Part shown: positions 8,459 through 21,562 of the stretch, piece by piece
Layout: each line of letters begins with the position of its first letter
Position numbering within the stretch: the stretch's first letter is position 1
NCBI RefSeq assembly: GCF_001729485.1
Contig: NZ_CP017157.1
Span: 124,001 to 188,000, forward strand
Origin: Streptomyces lydicus
GTDB lineage: Bacteria; Actinomycetota; Actinomycetes; Streptomycetales; Streptomycetaceae
Length of the DNA stretch: 64,000 bases
Direction of reading: 5' to 3'
Notes under the pieces: generated by a model
What the model saw: the letters and a program-made list of their open reading frames with translations, nothing else
The model's database searches: none
What the model was told of the DNA's origin: nothing
Made by a program: the position numbers and the translations under genes

Positions 8459-10024
8459 CTACCCCTCCGGATACCTCCGCGGTGTCCACACCACGTCCGT
8501 GCCGTCGGCGCGGCGGGCCGCCTGGGTCTGGGAGGAGCCGATGATCAGGAGGGTGCGCATGTCGACCTGGGTGGGGTCGAGGTCGGCGAGGGGGACGGTG
8601 CGGACGGATTCCTCGGGGCCGCCGATGTCGCGGGCGAGGATGACCGGGGTGTCCGGGGCGCGGTGTTCCAGGAGGAGTTCGCGGGCCTTGCCGACCTGCC
8701 ACGTACGGCTGCGGGAGCCGGGGTTGTAGAGGGCGAGGGCCAGGTCCGCGGAGGCCGCCGCGTGGAGGCGTTCGGCGATGACCTCCCACGGCTTGAGGCG
8801 GTCGGAGAGGGAGATGACCGCGTAGTCGTGGCCGAGCGGGGCGCCGGCGCGGGCGGCGGCCGCGTTGGCGGCGGTGACGCCGGGCAGGACGCGTACCGGC
8901 ACGGAGCGGTACGGGTCCTGGGAGGCGACCTCCACGACGGCGGTGGCCATGGCGAAGACACCCGGGTCGCCGCCGGAGACCACGGCCACCTTCCGGCCGC
9001 GCCGGGCCAGGTCGAGGGCCAGCTCGGCGCGTTCGGACTCGACCTTGTTGTCGGAGGCGTGGCGGCGCTGGCCGGGGCGGACCGGGACGCGGTTCAGGTA
9101 GGTGGTGTAGCCGACGAGGTCCTCGGCGGCGGCCAGGGCGCCGCGGGACTCCGGGGTGAGCCAGAGGGGGCCGGCCGGGCCGGTGCCGACGACCACGACC
9201 TCGCCGGGGCCGGACGGGGCGGTGGCCTCGTCGGCCTCCGATCCGGGCACGCGGTAGGACTGCTCGGCGACGCGGCTGGGGACGACCGTGACGGAGAAGT
9301 AGGGGACCGTGTCGGTGGCGGGGTCGATGGCGGTGAGGGCCTCGGTGCGTTCGCCGGGCATGGTGGCGCGCTCGACGTAGTGGGCCTCCGGGAGGCGGCC
9401 GGAGCGTTCCATGGCGCGGCGGACGGTGGGGAAGGTGCGGCCGAGCTTCATGACGACGGCCGTGTCGGTGGCGGCGAGGCGGGCGGTCAGTTCCTCCTCG
9501 GGGAGGGTGCCCGGAAGGATCGTCAGGACCTCGTCGGCCTCGGCGAGCGGCTTGCCCAGGCGGGCCGCGGCGGCGCTGATCGAGGTGACGCCGGGGATCA
9601 CCTCGGTCGGGTAGCGGTGTGCCAGCCGCTTGTGCATGTGCTGGTAGGAGCCGTAGAAGAGCGGGTCGCCCTCGGAGATGACGGCGACCGTGCGGCCGGC
9701 GTCGAGGTGCGCGGCGAGGCGGGCCGCGGCGGCCTCGTAGAAGTCGTCCAGCGCGCCGCGGTAGCCGCCGGGGTGGTCGGTCGACTCGGTGGTGACCGGG
9801 TAGACCAGGGCCTCCTCGATGTGGTCGGCGCGCAGGTGCTCGGCCGCTATGGAGCGCGCGATGGACCGTCCGTGCCGGGCGCTGTGGTACGCGATGACGT
9901 CGGCCCCGGCGATGACCTGTACGGCCCGTACGGTCATCAGGGACGGGTCACCGGGGCCGAGGCCCACTCCGTAGAGGCGGCCGGTCGTCCGGGTACCGGT
10001 GCCGGGTGCCTGCTGCTCGCTCAC
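8459..10024 (-). CDS. cobIJ: Fused precorrin-2 C20- / precorrin-3B C17-methyltransferase
   Basis: A bifunctional corrin methyltransferase of 521 residues. The N-terminal half (LYGVGLGPGDPSLMTVRAVQ, then SEGDPLFYGSYQHMHKRL and VIPGVTSISAAAARLGKPLA) is CobI, methylating C20. The C-terminal half (VVVVGTGPAGPLWLTPESRG, then VVSGGDPGVFAMATAVVEV and VLPGVTAANAAAARAGAPLG) is CobJ, which methylates C17 and contracts the ring. Each half has its own SAM loop. Start GTG 10024 is three bases after the cobH stop. The fused form is usual in Streptomyces. Part of the cobG-cobH-cobIJ operon. Confidence 0.94.
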   Translation of the reverse strand: MSEQQAPGTGTRTTGRLYGVGLGPGDPSLMTVRAVQVIAGADVIAYHSARHGRSIARSIAAEHLRADHIEEALVYPVTTESTDHPGGYRGALDDFYEAAAARLAAHLDAGRTVAVISEGDPLFYGSYQHMHKRLAHRYPTEVIPGVTSISAAAARLGKPLAEADEVLTILPGTLPEEELTARLAATDTAVVMKLGRTFPTVRRAMERSGRLPEAHYVERATMPGERTEALTAIDPATDTVPYFSVTVVPSRVAEQSYRVPGSEADEATAPSGPGEVVVVGTGPAGPLWLTPESRGALAAAEDLVGYTTYLNRVPVRPGQRRHASDNKVESERAELALDLARRGRKVAVVSGGDPGVFAMATAVVEVASQDPYRSVPVRVLPGVTAANAAAARAGAPLGHDYAVISLSDRLKPWEVIAERLHAAASADLALALYNPGSRSRTWQVGKARELLLEHRAPDTPVILARDIGGPEESVRTVPLADLDPTQVDMRTLLIIGSSQTQAARRADGTDVVWTPRRYPEG

Positions 10025-10026
10025 GC

Positions 10027-10659
10027 TTACTCTTCCTCGCTTGCAATGGCGTTGATCGCGGCCGCGGCCATGGCGCTGCCGCCCCGGCGCCCGCGCACCA
10101 CGATGTGGTCCAGCTTCGACGGGTGGTCGATCAGCGCTTCCTTGGACTCGGCGGCGCCGATGAAGCCGACGGGTATGCCCAGCACGGCGGCGGGGCGGGG
10201 CGCCCCCTCCTCGATCATTTCGAGCAGGCGGAAGAGCGCGGTGGGCGCGTTGCCGACCGCCACCACGGCGCCGTCCATCCGGTCCCGCCACAGCTCCAGC
10301 GCGGCGGCGCTGCGGGTGGTGCCCATCCGCGCGGCCAGCTCCGGCACGGACGGGTCGGCGAGGGTGCACAGCACCTCGTTGCCGGCCGGGAGCCGCTTGC
10401 GGGTGACGCCGCTGGCGACCATGTTGGCGTCGCACAGGATCGGCGCGCCGTCGCGCAGCGCCTTGCGGGCGCGCGCCACCACCTCGGGGGTGAAGGCCAG
10501 ATCGCGTACGAGGTCGACCATGCCGCAGGCGTGGATCATCCGGACCGCGACCTGGCTGACGTCGGCGGGCAGCCCGGCGAGGTCGGCCTCGGCGCGGATG
10601 GTGGCGAAGGACTGGCGGTAGATCGCCGCACCGTCCTTCTCGTATTCGAACGCGGTCAC
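10027..10659 (-). CDS. cobH: Precorrin-8X methylmutase
   Basis: CobH/CbiC, 210 residues, moves the methyl group from C11 to C12 to give hydrogenobyrinate. Family features seen are [20 protein letters not shown] at the N-terminus with [11 protein letters not shown] (catalytic His in the MIHACG segment), [27 protein letters not shown] and [16 protein letters not shown]. The start GTG 10659 overlaps the cobG stop in a GTGA arrangement, so translation is coupled. Cytoplasmic. Confidence 0.95.
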   Translation of the reverse strand: MTAFEYEKDGAAIYRQSFATIRAEADLAGLPADVSQVAVRMIHACGMVDLVRDLAFTPEVVARARKALRDGAPILCDANMVASGVTRKRLPAGNEVLCTLADPSVPELAARMGTTRSAAALELWRDRMDGAVVAVGNAPTALFRLLEMIEEGAPRPAAVLGIPVGFIGAAESKEALIDHPSKLDHIVVRGRRGGSAMAAAAINAIASEEE

Positions 10660-12047
10660 TGTGGCCTCGTTTCCTGTGTTGCTGGTGATGCGTCCGGCCG
10701 TACGACCGAGACCTGGTAGCCGTCCGCCGTCGCCAGGACGTCGACCCAGGTGCCGTGGGGGTGGCCGCAGCGGCGTTCGCAGCCGGACCAGTAGACGGGT
10801 GCCCCGGGCGCGGCGGCCGTGGAGCCGGCGGGCACCGGCGCGCCCGCGGCGACCGCGCGCGCCAGGTCGGCGCGGACGTCGGTGCGGGATTTGGCGCAGC
10901 CGGGGCGGCCGGTGCAGGCGCCGAGCCGGTGCCAGGGCGAGGACGGGTCGGTGATCAGCCCGGCGGCGGACAGCGCGGCGAGCCGGCCGGCGGCCTCGGC
11001 GGCCGGCAGGCCGGGCAGGACCACGCCGCGCCAGGGCGTCAGGCGCAGCTCACCGCAGCCGTGCCGCGCGGCGGTGGTGGTGAGCAGGCGCCACTGGGCG
11101 GCGCTCAGCCGGCCCAGGGGGGCCAGGACGGACAGCGCGTGGCGGCCGTCGGGGCCCTCGACGACGCCCGGGGCGGAGGAGTCCGCGCGGGCGGTGGCGC
11201 CCCGCGGCCCCGTCGTGGGCCCGGCCGTCGCGGTGAAGGCGCCTGGCCCGTCCGGGACATGGGTCGCGGCGATGCCCGTCGCCCGTAGTGCCCCGGCCAC
11301 GTCCCGGGCCGTCAGCGCGTGCTCCTCGGGCAGTTCGCGGACCCGCCAGGCGCCGGAGCCGCTCGCCTCCGCGGCGGTCAGGAACGCCTCGGCGGCGGCG
11401 AGTGCGGCGCGCGGTGCGTCCGGGGCGGCGATCCGCAGCGCTGCCGGGTCGTCACCGACCCGCAGCAGCGCGGTGCCCCCGCCGCCGTCCGTGCCGTCGT
11501 CGGCCCCGCCCCGTTCTGCGACCAAGCTCACATCGCCGCCGAGCGCCGCCACATCGCCCCGCCCGTCGTCCAGGACGAACAGGAAACGGCCGGACAGCGC
11601 GGTCGCGGACTCGCTCGCGCACAGCAGGGCGTCCAGGCGCCGGGCCCACCACCGCACGTCAGCGGGGGTGTGCCGGTCCAGTCCGGCCAGCGGGGAGGCG
11701 AGGATGTTGCGGATGCGCTCATGGCGGGCGGAGGGCAGCAGCCCGGCGTCGTCCAGCAGGCCGGCGAGCCGGCCGGCGCAGCCGTCGGGCAGGCCGCGGA
11801 GTTCCACGTTCCCGCGGGAGGTGAGGGAGAGGAAGCCGTCCCCGAGCTGCTCCGCGGCGTCGGCCAGCGCCAGTGCCTGACGCACCGTCAAGTCTCCGGC
11901 GGGTACCCGCACTCGGGCGAGCAGTCCGTCGGCCGCGGCGTGCAGCCGCAGCGCCCCCGGGCAGGCGTCACCGCGGTCCCGCAGGGGCGGTGCGGACCCA
12001 AGGGGCCGGATCGAGGGGGAGGGCGGCATGGCGGCGAGCATACCCAC
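10656..12047 (-). CDS. cobG: Precorrin-3B synthase
   Basis: Iron-sulphur monooxygenase of the nitrite/sulphite reductase family that makes precorrin-3B, the oxygen-dependent step of the aerobic cobalamin route. The 463-residue protein carries two ferredoxin-like half repeats ([14 protein letters not shown] near residue 75 and [14 protein letters not shown] near residue 340) and the cluster/sirohaem cysteines as CTGRPGC and [12 protein letters not shown] near the C-terminus. Possible starts are GTG 12047, ATG 12041 or ATG 12029; none has a clear ribosome site. First gene of the minus-strand operon with cobH and cobIJ, divergent from cobN. Confidence 0.88.
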   Translation of the reverse strand: MGMLAAMPPSPSIRPLGSAPPLRDRGDACPGALRLHAAADGLLARVRVPAGDLTVRQALALADAAEQLGDGFLSLTSRGNVELRGLPDGCAGRLAGLLDDAGLLPSARHERIRNILASPLAGLDRHTPADVRWWARRLDALLCASESATALSGRFLFVLDDGRGDVAALGGDVSLVAERGGADDGTDGGGGTALLRVGDDPAALRIAAPDAPRAALAAAEAFLTAAEASGSGAWRVRELPEEHALTARDVAGALRATGIAATHVPDGPGAFTATAGPTTGPRGATARADSSAPGVVEGPDGRHALSVLAPLGRLSAAQWRLLTTTAARHGCGELRLTPWRGVVLPGLPAAEAAGRLAALSAAGLITDPSSPWHRLGACTGRPGCAKSRTDVRADLARAVAAGAPVPAGSTAAAPGAPVYWSGCERRCGHPHGTWVDVLATADGYQVSVVRPDASPATQETRPQ

Positions 12048-12177
12048 GACGGCGGGCGGTGGATCCGGGGCGGATCCGGCCGGCCACCGGCCGCGGACCG
12101 GCCACGGCCGGGCGGGCGGAGCCTCCCGCGACCGCGGCTCCCAGGGCCCGCTTACCTCGCCGGCCCACAGCCCTTAC

Positions 12178-12345
12178 TATGCAGGTCGGTGGGTCGGCTG
12201 GCCCGCCGGACGCCAGCGACGGCGCCGGGCCCTGCGGCCCGAGGGAGGAAGCCCGGTGAGAATCCGGCGCGGTCCCGCCACTGTGAACCCGGCCGGTCCG
12301 GGTGAGTCAGGAACTCCCGCCGTCCTTACGACCACCCGGGGCGCG
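12178..12345 (+). promoter_or_regulatory. Cobalamin riboswitch upstream of cobN
   Basis: The 5' leader of cobN contains the conserved B12-riboswitch core: GGAAGCCCGGTGAGAATCCG at about 12246-12265, then CGGTCCCGCCACTGTGAACC (12272-12291) and GAGTCAGGAACTCC (12304-12317), the standard order of these elements. An upstream GC-rich stem and a downstream hairpin region before ATG 12373 complete the expected layout. Adenosylcobalamin binding should lower cobN expression. Boundaries are approximate. Confidence 0.92.
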
Positions 12346-12372
12346 GACACCCCGAGGAAGGGCTGCGCCCGC

Positions 12373-15978
<3,606 letters not shown>

Positions 15979-16005
15979 CGGGCCGCGCCGCACCGGCGCG
16001 GGGCG

Positions 16006-16758
16006 TCAAGAGGCGGTGGTGCCGGCCGTGATGTCGCCGTTGCCGGTCGTCAGGTCCAGCCGCAGCGTGCCCGACGGGTCGTCGGGCACGCTGATGTCCT
16101 TGCCGCCGCTGCCGGTCGTGGCGGAGACGCGGTAGCGGGCCTCGGGCACCCGTACCGTGAGGGAGCCGTTGGAGGTCTTGGCCCGGACGCTCTGCGGGGT
16201 GGCCGCGGTGAGATCGATCTCCCCGTTGGTGGTCTCGGCGTCGATGTGCGAACCGGACAGGGCGCGGCCGGTGATCCGGCCGTTGGTGGTCCGTACGTCG
16301 ACCGGGCCGGTCACCCCGTCCAGCTCGACGCCCCCCGAGCCGGTGCGCACCTCCACCGCGCCCACCCCGCTCAGGTCCAGCGCACCGTTCGAGGTCTTCC
16401 CGCTCACCGGGAGGCCCGCCGGCAGCGCGACCGTGTAGTCCACCGAGCAGCCGTCACCGCAGCCGCCGAGCACCAGCACGCCGTCCTCGACGCGGTGGGT
16501 CGCCCGTTCCGGACGGTGTCCGTGGTACGTGACCGCGCGGTGCACCCCCACCGTGCCGCTGCTCCCGCCGTCCGGCGCGGTGCCGCCGCGGAGCGTGACG
16601 TCGCCCGACCCGCTGTCCAGCCGGACGGCCGTGATCTTCGTCGGCACCACGGCGTCGTCCCGGAACGTCTTGCCCGGCAGCAGGCCGCAGGCGCTGATGC
16701 CCAGCACCCCGGTGCAGGTGAGTGCGGCGGCCCCGACGGCGCGGACGCGCAGATGCAT
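16006..16758 (-). CDS. DUF4097-family lipoprotein
   Basis: A 250-residue exported lipoprotein. The signal ends in LGISACGLLPG, giving a lipobox cysteine near residue 24. The mature part is a repetitive beta-solenoid typical of DUF4097 (putative adhesin-like) proteins: successive strands such as RLDSGSGDVTLRGG, KTSNGALDLSGVGAVEV, RTTNGRITGRAL, ETTNGEIDL and KTSNGSLTV, spaced about 20 residues apart. Function of the family is unknown; an envelope role is likely. ATG 16758 has a GGGGGA site upstream. Confidence 0.88.
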   Translation of the reverse strand: MHLRVRAVGAAALTCTGVLGISACGLLPGKTFRDDAVVPTKITAVRLDSGSGDVTLRGGTAPDGGSSGTVGVHRAVTYHGHRPERATHRVEDGVLVLGGCGDGCSVDYTVALPAGLPVSGKTSNGALDLSGVGAVEVRTGSGGVELDGVTGPVDVRTTNGRITGRALSGSHIDAETTNGEIDLTAATPQSVRAKTSNGSLTVRVPEARYRVSATTGSGGKDISVPDDPSGTLRLDLTTGNGDITAGTTAS

Positions 16759-16975
16759 GAAGTCCCCCGGTGTGCGCGGTGGTTGCTGGGCCGGCCGGAC
16801 GTCCCCCGCCGCCGGCCGGATGCCTCACGCTAGGGCCGCGGCCGTGGCCGCTGCCATGGGGTAAACCCCACGGTCGGGGTGCGGCGGGCCCCAGGTGCGT
16901 GGCGCGGGCGGCGGTGCGACGATTTTCGTGGGGGCAGGTCCTGTGCTGCGTAGGGGCGTACCGAGGAGGCTTCCG

Positions 16976-17245
16976 GTGACCACGAAGACATGGAAAGCCG
17001 AGATCACCATCACCGAGACCGACAGTGAGGTCAGGGCCGAGGCCAGGCTCCGGGGCAAGGAGGGCGGGCAGATGGTCGGCCAGGGGACGGCCCGCTGCAA
17101 CCCCGCCGATGAGAACGTCCCCGCCATCGGGGACGAGTTGGCCGTGGCCCGGGCGATGTCGGACCTCAGCCACCAGCTGCTGCAGCGGGCCGCGCACGAC
17201 ATCGAGGTGCACACGGCCCGTCCGGTGGAGCGGCTGCAGGCTTGA
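16976..17245 (+). CDS. DUF1876 domain protein
   Basis: An 89-residue cytoplasmic protein. It reads TTKTWKAEITITETDSEVRA near the start and ends in a helix with ELAVARAMSDLSHQLLQRA, matching the DUF1876 family (Rv2632c-like, dsRNA-binding-like fold), with the DNVPAIGDELA-type loop (here ENVPAIGDELA) between. GTG 16976 follows a strong GAGGAGG. Function unknown; homologues in mycobacteria are stress-associated. It is monocistronic as far as can be seen. Confidence 0.87.
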   Translation: MTTKTWKAEITITETDSEVRAEARLRGKEGGQMVGQGTARCNPADENVPAIGDELAVARAMSDLSHQLLQRAAHDIEVHTARPVERLQA

Positions 17246-17399
17246 GGGCCGCCGGGACCGGCGGCCGAGGAGGCGCCCGACGGGATCGGGTGAACCACGC
17301 GGGCCTCCCGGGCGCGGCAGCCGCGCCGCCGCCCGGCGGGCCCCTTGCGCTCCGACCGCGTCGGGGGGAACGCAGTCCCCCAGGTTGCGTCGGCGGCCC

Positions 17400-18881
17400 C
17401 TAGCCGGTCGAATCCGCGGAGAAGTCCGGCCCGATCGTCAGCGTCACCGCGCCCGGTGTCGCCGAGGTCGACTCCGTCGCCTTGATGCCGCGCAGGTGGC
17501 CGGTGAGCACCTCGCTCTGGGTCTTGAGCGCGGCGGGATAGGTGACGGTGGACTTGTCCGTCGCGGGGGCGTTCCCGGTGCCGATCACGTTGAAGCCGAG
17601 CTTGCGCAGCTCCTCGGCCGCGGCGGCGGCCTGGCCCGGGGTTCCGGTGCCGTTGAGGACGCGGACCTGGACGGAGTGCGCGGTGACCGGGCTCTTGGCG
17701 GCCTCGGCGAACTTCTTCTTGCCGGCGGCGCCGATCTCGCGGTCGTGGGCCAGATCGCTGAACAGCTCGGTGGCCTGCGGGTACTGCCAGACCACATTGG
17801 CCTTGTCGGTGGGGACGTCGGCCTGGCGGTAGTAGTTGGGGACGGTGAGGAAGGTGAGGCGGTCGCTGGGGATGTCCTTGACCGTCGAGGCGAGGTCGTA
17901 GAGCGGCTTCAGGCCGGCCAGTTCCGTGTCGGTGGTGATCGACTTGGTCGCCGAGTCCAGGAAGTCGTAGAGCTCACCGGGGCTGGTCAGCTTCTCCTGC
18001 GCCTTTTTGCCGAGCGCCTTCATGAACTCCTGCTGGCGGCCGATCCGGCCGAGGTCGGAGCCGTCGCCGACGCTGTAGCGGGTCCGGACGTAGCCCAGCG
18101 CCTTCTCGTCCTGGACGTTCTGGCACCCCGCGTCCATGTCGAGGTGGGCCTTCTTGTCGTGGATGGCGTGCTTGGGGCAGACCTCGATGCCGCCCAGCGC
18201 GTTGACCATGCCCTTGAAGCCCTGGAAGTCGACCGAGGTGAAGTGGTCGATGCGCAGCCCGGTGTTCTGCTCGACGGTCTTGATGGTGCAGGCCGCGGCC
18301 TTGTTGATCTTTCCGGTGTCCCCGCCGATCGAGAACGCCTCATTGATCTTGAAGTGGTGCGGGGTGGACTTCGAACCGTCGCCGCGGCTGCAGGCCGGGA
18401 TCTTCACCCAGGAGTCGCGCGGGAAGGACACCGCGGTGGCCCACTCGTGGTTGGCGGCGATGTGCAGCACCATCAGCGTGTCCGACTGCATGGTGGTCAG
18501 GCCCTTGCCGTACTTGGCGTTGGCCCCGGCGCGGCTGTCGGACCCGACGACCAGGATGTTCTTGGACCCGGGGCTGAGGTTGACCGGCCGCTTGCCGTCG
18601 ATGCCGATGTCCGCGCCGTGGATGTTGCCGTCCAGGTGCTGGTAGACCCAGGCACCGACACCGGCCGTGGCGAGCAGCAGGACGCCGAGCACACCGCCGG
18701 TCCAGGCGACGATGCGGCCGCGCCGGGTCACCCGCACGCCACCGGATTTGCCCGCTCTGCGGGAGCCGCCGGCGCGGCGCGAGGAACCGGTCGACCTGCG
18801 ACGGGAGGTGTCGCCGTCCGTACGGGAGGTGTCGGCGCCGCCCCGTCGGGCCGTCTGCTGGTGCGTCTGCCTGTCATGCAC
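17400..18881 (-). CDS. LCP-family cell-wall glycopolymer ligase with LytR_C domain
   Basis: LytR-CpsA-Psr enzyme of about 493 residues that transfers lipid-linked glycopolymers to peptidoglycan outside the membrane. Residues 1-50 are Arg/Ser-rich cytoplasmic; one membrane helix follows (IVAWTGGVLGVLLLATAGVG). The LCP domain shows ILVVGSDSRAG, QSDTLMVLHI, AVSFPRDSWV, GLRIDHFTSVDFQGF and YVRTRYSVGDGSDLGRIGRQ, including the catalytic/pyrophosphate-binding Arg and Asp residues. A C-terminal LytR_C domain (VQVRVLNGTGTPGQAA, residues about 395-480) completes it. GTG 18881 is preferred for its upstream AAGGG; a longer frame to 18962 would read through the parS site. Confidence 0.92.
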   Translation of the reverse strand: MHDRQTHQQTARRGGADTSRTDGDTSRRRSTGSSRRAGGSRRAGKSGGVRVTRRGRIVAWTGGVLGVLLLATAGVGAWVYQHLDGNIHGADIGIDGKRPVNLSPGSKNILVVGSDSRAGANAKYGKGLTTMQSDTLMVLHIAANHEWATAVSFPRDSWVKIPACSRGDGSKSTPHHFKINEAFSIGGDTGKINKAAACTIKTVEQNTGLRIDHFTSVDFQGFKGMVNALGGIEVCPKHAIHDKKAHLDMDAGCQNVQDEKALGYVRTRYSVGDGSDLGRIGRQQEFMKALGKKAQEKLTSPGELYDFLDSATKSITTDTELAGLKPLYDLASTVKDIPSDRLTFLTVPNYYRQADVPTDKANVVWQYPQATELFSDLAHDREIGAAGKKKFAEAAKSPVTAHSVQVRVLNGTGTPGQAAAAAEELRKLGFNVIGTGNAPATDKSTVTYPAALKTQSEVLTGHLRGIKATESTSATPGAVTLTIGPDFSADSTG

Positions 18882-18955
18882 GCCGATGGCCCTTCTGGTC
18901 CTTCTGTTCCCGGTGATACGGGTGATGAGAGTGAGGTGGTGCGGGGAGAGGGGCG

Positions 18956-18969
18956 GTTTCACGTGAAAC
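18956..18969. promoter_or_regulatory. parS centromere site (perfect)
   Basis: GTTTCACGTGAAAC is an exact 14-base palindrome identical to the Streptomyces ParB-binding consensus. It lies in the intergenic region 75 bases upstream of the LCP gene start. Streptomyces parS sites mostly cluster around oriC; ParB would load here. Confidence 0.85.
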
Positions 18970-19013
18970 GGCCCGCGAGGTCGACGGCAGCGGCGCCGGG
19001 TCGGGATGACGGG

Positions 19014-19259
19014 TCAGATGCCGGTGCTGGGCAGGAGCCGGATGGACTCGGGGTCGTAGCGGTGCCAGCGCGGGCCGTCGCCGGGCAGGGTGCGCAGCCG
19101 GCAGCACAACTCGCCCGCCTCGTCCGTCCACCAGGCGCTGATCCGGCCCAACTCCCATGTGCCGTCCGGGTATTGGACCTCCACGGGCTGATAGACCCAT
19201 CGCACCTCCGCCTCTGGAGGCGGGCAGTCCCAGCTCAGGAGTCCGCACCTCGTCGCCAT
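19014..19259 (-). CDS. Small soluble protein of unknown function
   Basis: An 81-residue protein. ATG 19259 has a very strong GGAGGGGGAG just upstream; the in-frame codons further 5' lack such a site. The sequence is rich in Trp and Asp/Glu (VEVQYPDGTWELGRISAWW, then CRLRTLPGDGPRWHRYDPE), suggesting a compact beta-barrel such as an SH3- or Tudor-like fold, which I cannot confirm. It lies between the parS site and the M56 peptidase gene, on the same strand as the LCP gene. Confidence 0.68.
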   Translation of the reverse strand: MATRCGLLSWDCPPPEAEVRWVYQPVEVQYPDGTWELGRISAWWTDEAGELCCRLRTLPGDGPRWHRYDPESIRLLPSTGI

Positions 19260-19519
19260 CTCCCCCTCCGGCCGCGCCCGTTGCGCATGTGTGCGCGCAA
19301 CTGTACCGGGAAGTTCTACAGGGGTGTAGAAGTCGCCGGTCATGCGCCCGCTCACTGCGTCCCGCGGGGCACACCCCCGGGAGAGTCAGGGATCAGTGTG
19401 CACGGAGAGCGGACGTGGTGCCCCGAGAACGTCAAACCGGGCGCAGGGGGAGTCTCGGGAGTCATCGGAAATCAGGGAAAACCGGCGCAGCCCGGCAATC
19501 CGGGTCGAAACCCGGTGAA

Positions 19520-20485
19520 TCAGAGCGGTGTCGCCGCCTTGAGGACGAGGAACAGCGCCACCGCCGCGTTCAGGGCGGAGAGCGCGGAGGCGGCCGTACC
19601 CGCCGCGGCGACCAGGGCCGCCAGGCCCGCCGGGGTCAGCGCCGGCGGCCAGTGCCGGGCCGGCGGCACCGGCCCGAGCAGCGCCGCCACCCGGCGCGGT
19701 ACGGGCCCCGGTTCGGGCGCCGCGAAGTGCGCCAGCTCCGGGGCGGGCCCGGGCCGCGCGATCAGTGCCGCCCGGCCCACCGCGCGGGCGGTCAGCCGCC
19801 GGTCGCCGACCGTCCGCGCCGCCTCCTCGTCCGCCCAGCGCTCGGTGGCGAAGCCGACCGCGGAACGCAGCGGCAGCAGCAGCGGGTTGACGCAGCCGGC
19901 CAGGCGTACGGCGAGCAGATAGCGGTGGTGGCGGCAGCGCAGATGCGCGCGCTCGTGGGCGAACAGGGCGCGCCGCTCGTCCTCGTCCAGGCTGTGCAGC
20001 ATGCCGCGGGAGACCGCGATCCGGCCGGGACGGGCGGGCCGGCCGGGGCGGGCGGGGGTGCCGGGCACGGCGTAGGCGTAGGGAGCGTCGTCGGGGAGCA
20101 CGGCCGGGTCGGCGCCGGCCGGCAGGACGTCCAGCGCGCGGTGGGCGCGGGCCCGGATGCGGCGGTGCCGGCGCAGCGTCCCGCCGCACGCCGTGAGCGC
20201 CGCGGCCAGCAGCGGGATCGCGGCGGCGCCGGCGACCTCGGCGTACGGCACCGCGGCCCGCACCTCCGGGTCCGACCAGCCGTCGGGCAGCGGATTGCCG
20301 GGGAGCTGCGCGGTGCCGACGACCATCAGCAGGCCCAGGCAGAGGGTGCTGCACAGCCCGAGGACGGCCGCGAGCAGGGTCAGCAGACGGGTGCTGACGC
20401 GCGGGTGGAGGTGCTGCTCCGCGAGCCGGGCGATCGGCAGCGCGGTGACCGGCAGGACGAGCGGCAGGAACACGAAGACGCCCAC
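19520..20485 (-). CDS. M56-family membrane metallopeptidase (BlaR1-like)
   Basis: A 321-residue multi-pass membrane protease. Hydrophobic segments occur at residues 3-20, 33-57 and 80-98, and again at the C-terminus. The zinc motif is HERAH (within LFAHERAHLRCRHH, near residue 173), with the downstream acidic ligand in ERWADEEAAR. It forms an operon with the BlaI-type repressor immediately upstream (three-base gap). By analogy with BlaR1/BlaI, the protease inactivates its repressor, but no penicillin-binding sensor domain is present, so the signal is unknown. Confidence 0.9.
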   Translation of the reverse strand: MGVFVFLPLVLPVTALPIARLAEQHLHPRVSTRLLTLLAAVLGLCSTLCLGLLMVVGTAQLPGNPLPDGWSDPEVRAAVPYAEVAGAAAIPLLAAALTACGGTLRRHRRIRARAHRALDVLPAGADPAVLPDDAPYAYAVPGTPARPGRPARPGRIAVSRGMLHSLDEDERRALFAHERAHLRCRHHRYLLAVRLAGCVNPLLLPLRSAVGFATERWADEEAARTVGDRRLTARAVGRAALIARPGPAPELAHFAAPEPGPVPRRVAALLGPVPPARHWPPALTPAGLAALVAAAGTAASALSALNAAVALFLVLKAATPL

Positions 20486-20488
20486 CGG

Positions 20489-20992
20489 TCAGCCTCCGGG
20501 GAGGTGGTCCGAGGGATCGCGGGGGCCGGGGGCGTCCGGGGCCGCCGCGCCGCCCTCGCCGGGGGCCGGCTCCTCGTCGGCGGCGGCGCGGTCGAGGAGG
20601 GTGCGCAGCAGCTGCTCGTCGTGCGCCGAGAGCGCCGAGACGAAGCTGGTCAGCACGGCGTCCCGGTCCGGTTCGCCGTCCAGCACGCGGCGCATCCGCA
20701 GCGCGGCGAGCCCGGCCTCGTCGGCGGCCGGGGTCCACACGTAGGCGCGGCCGGACCGCTCGCGGGTGACGGCCTGCTTGGTGTGCAGCCGGGACAGGAT
20801 CGTCATCACGGTCGTGTACGCGAGGTCGCCGCCGAGCCGTTGCTGTACCCAGGCGGCGGTGGCCGGGCCGGGAGAGTGGTGCAGCGCGGCCAGCACCTGG
20901 GCCTCCAGCTGCCCCTGTCCGCGCCGGCGGGCGCGCTCGCGGCCGGGCCCGCCGAGGTCGCCCAGCGACTTCCCGAAGGGCGTGCCGCCCAT
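20489..20992 (-). CDS. BlaI/MecI/CopY-family repressor
   Basis: A 167-residue winged-helix repressor. The DNA-binding part reads QLEAQVLAALHHSPGPATAA and YTTVMTILSRLHTKQAVTRE, followed by RAYVWTPAADEAGLAALRM and a dimerisation helix, as in BlaI. The C-terminal 25 residues are a Pro/Gly/Asp-rich extension. ATG 20992 follows GGGAGG at good spacing. Co-transcribed with the M56 peptidase; probably autoregulatory on the promoter just upstream. Confidence 0.92.
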   Translation of the reverse strand: MGGTPFGKSLGDLGGPGRERARRRGQGQLEAQVLAALHHSPGPATAAWVQQRLGGDLAYTTVMTILSRLHTKQAVTRERSGRAYVWTPAADEAGLAALRMRRVLDGEPDRDAVLTSFVSALSAHDEQLLRTLLDRAAADEEPAPGEGGAAAPDAPGPRDPSDHLPGG

Positions 20993-21331
20993 GTCGTGGC
21001 CTCCCGTCGCGCAGGGTGTCCCGCCGGCCGGGACGTCGGGCATCTTACTGACCGCCCGCCTGCCGGGTGGCCGGATCCGGGTGGTGGGAGGCGCCCTCGC
21101 GTGCCGGGGCGGCGTCCTCGCCGGCCCGGGCTCGGGAGCGGAGCCGAGGACGGGCCGTGACCCCCTCGGACACGTGCCGTGACCCCGCCGGAGCGCGGGC
21201 GCGCGACCGCTGACCAGGCGTGGAGATATCAACCGTTCCGAGCGGATTCGCCCGGGTATGCCGGGGTACCGTGGAAGCACCGGAACGCCGAGGATGCCCG
21301 GAGATGCCGAGGGTTCGGTGAGGTGAGCTCC

Positions 21332-21562
21332 ATGCAGACGCTCTTGACCGTGGTCGTGCTGCTGGCGCTGGTCGGCCTGGGGGCGCTGTTCATCGCCCGG
21401 GTCAATGCCCAGCAGACGGGGCGGATGGCCAGCCATCGCTACGCGGACTGGCGGGCGTCGATGCGGCAGCGCAGGCGTCGGCGACCGCACGGTGACGCCC
21501 CTCCCGGACCGCAGGTGGCCTCCGCGCCCCCGCCGTCCGGCAAGCCGGGGAACGACCTGTGA
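21332..21562 (+). CDS. Small single-pass membrane protein
   Basis: A 76-residue protein with an N-terminal hydrophobic helix (LLTVVVLLALVGLGALFIA, residues 4-22) followed by a basic, Pro-rich cytoplasmic tail (RRRRRPHGDAPPGPQ). ATG 21332 is used; GTG 21323 is possible. Its stop overlaps the desaturase start in a GTGA arrangement, so the two are translationally coupled. It may anchor or modulate the desaturase, which is inference. Confidence 0.75.
   Translation: MQTLLTVVVLLALVGLGALFIARVNAQQTGRMASHRYADWRASMRQRRRRRPHGDAPPGPQVASAPPPSGKPGNDL

Noticed and set aside
8663..10621. Plus-strand open frame of 652 codons
   Set aside because: Antisense to cobIJ and cobH; Gly/Val/Asp-rich with no motif.
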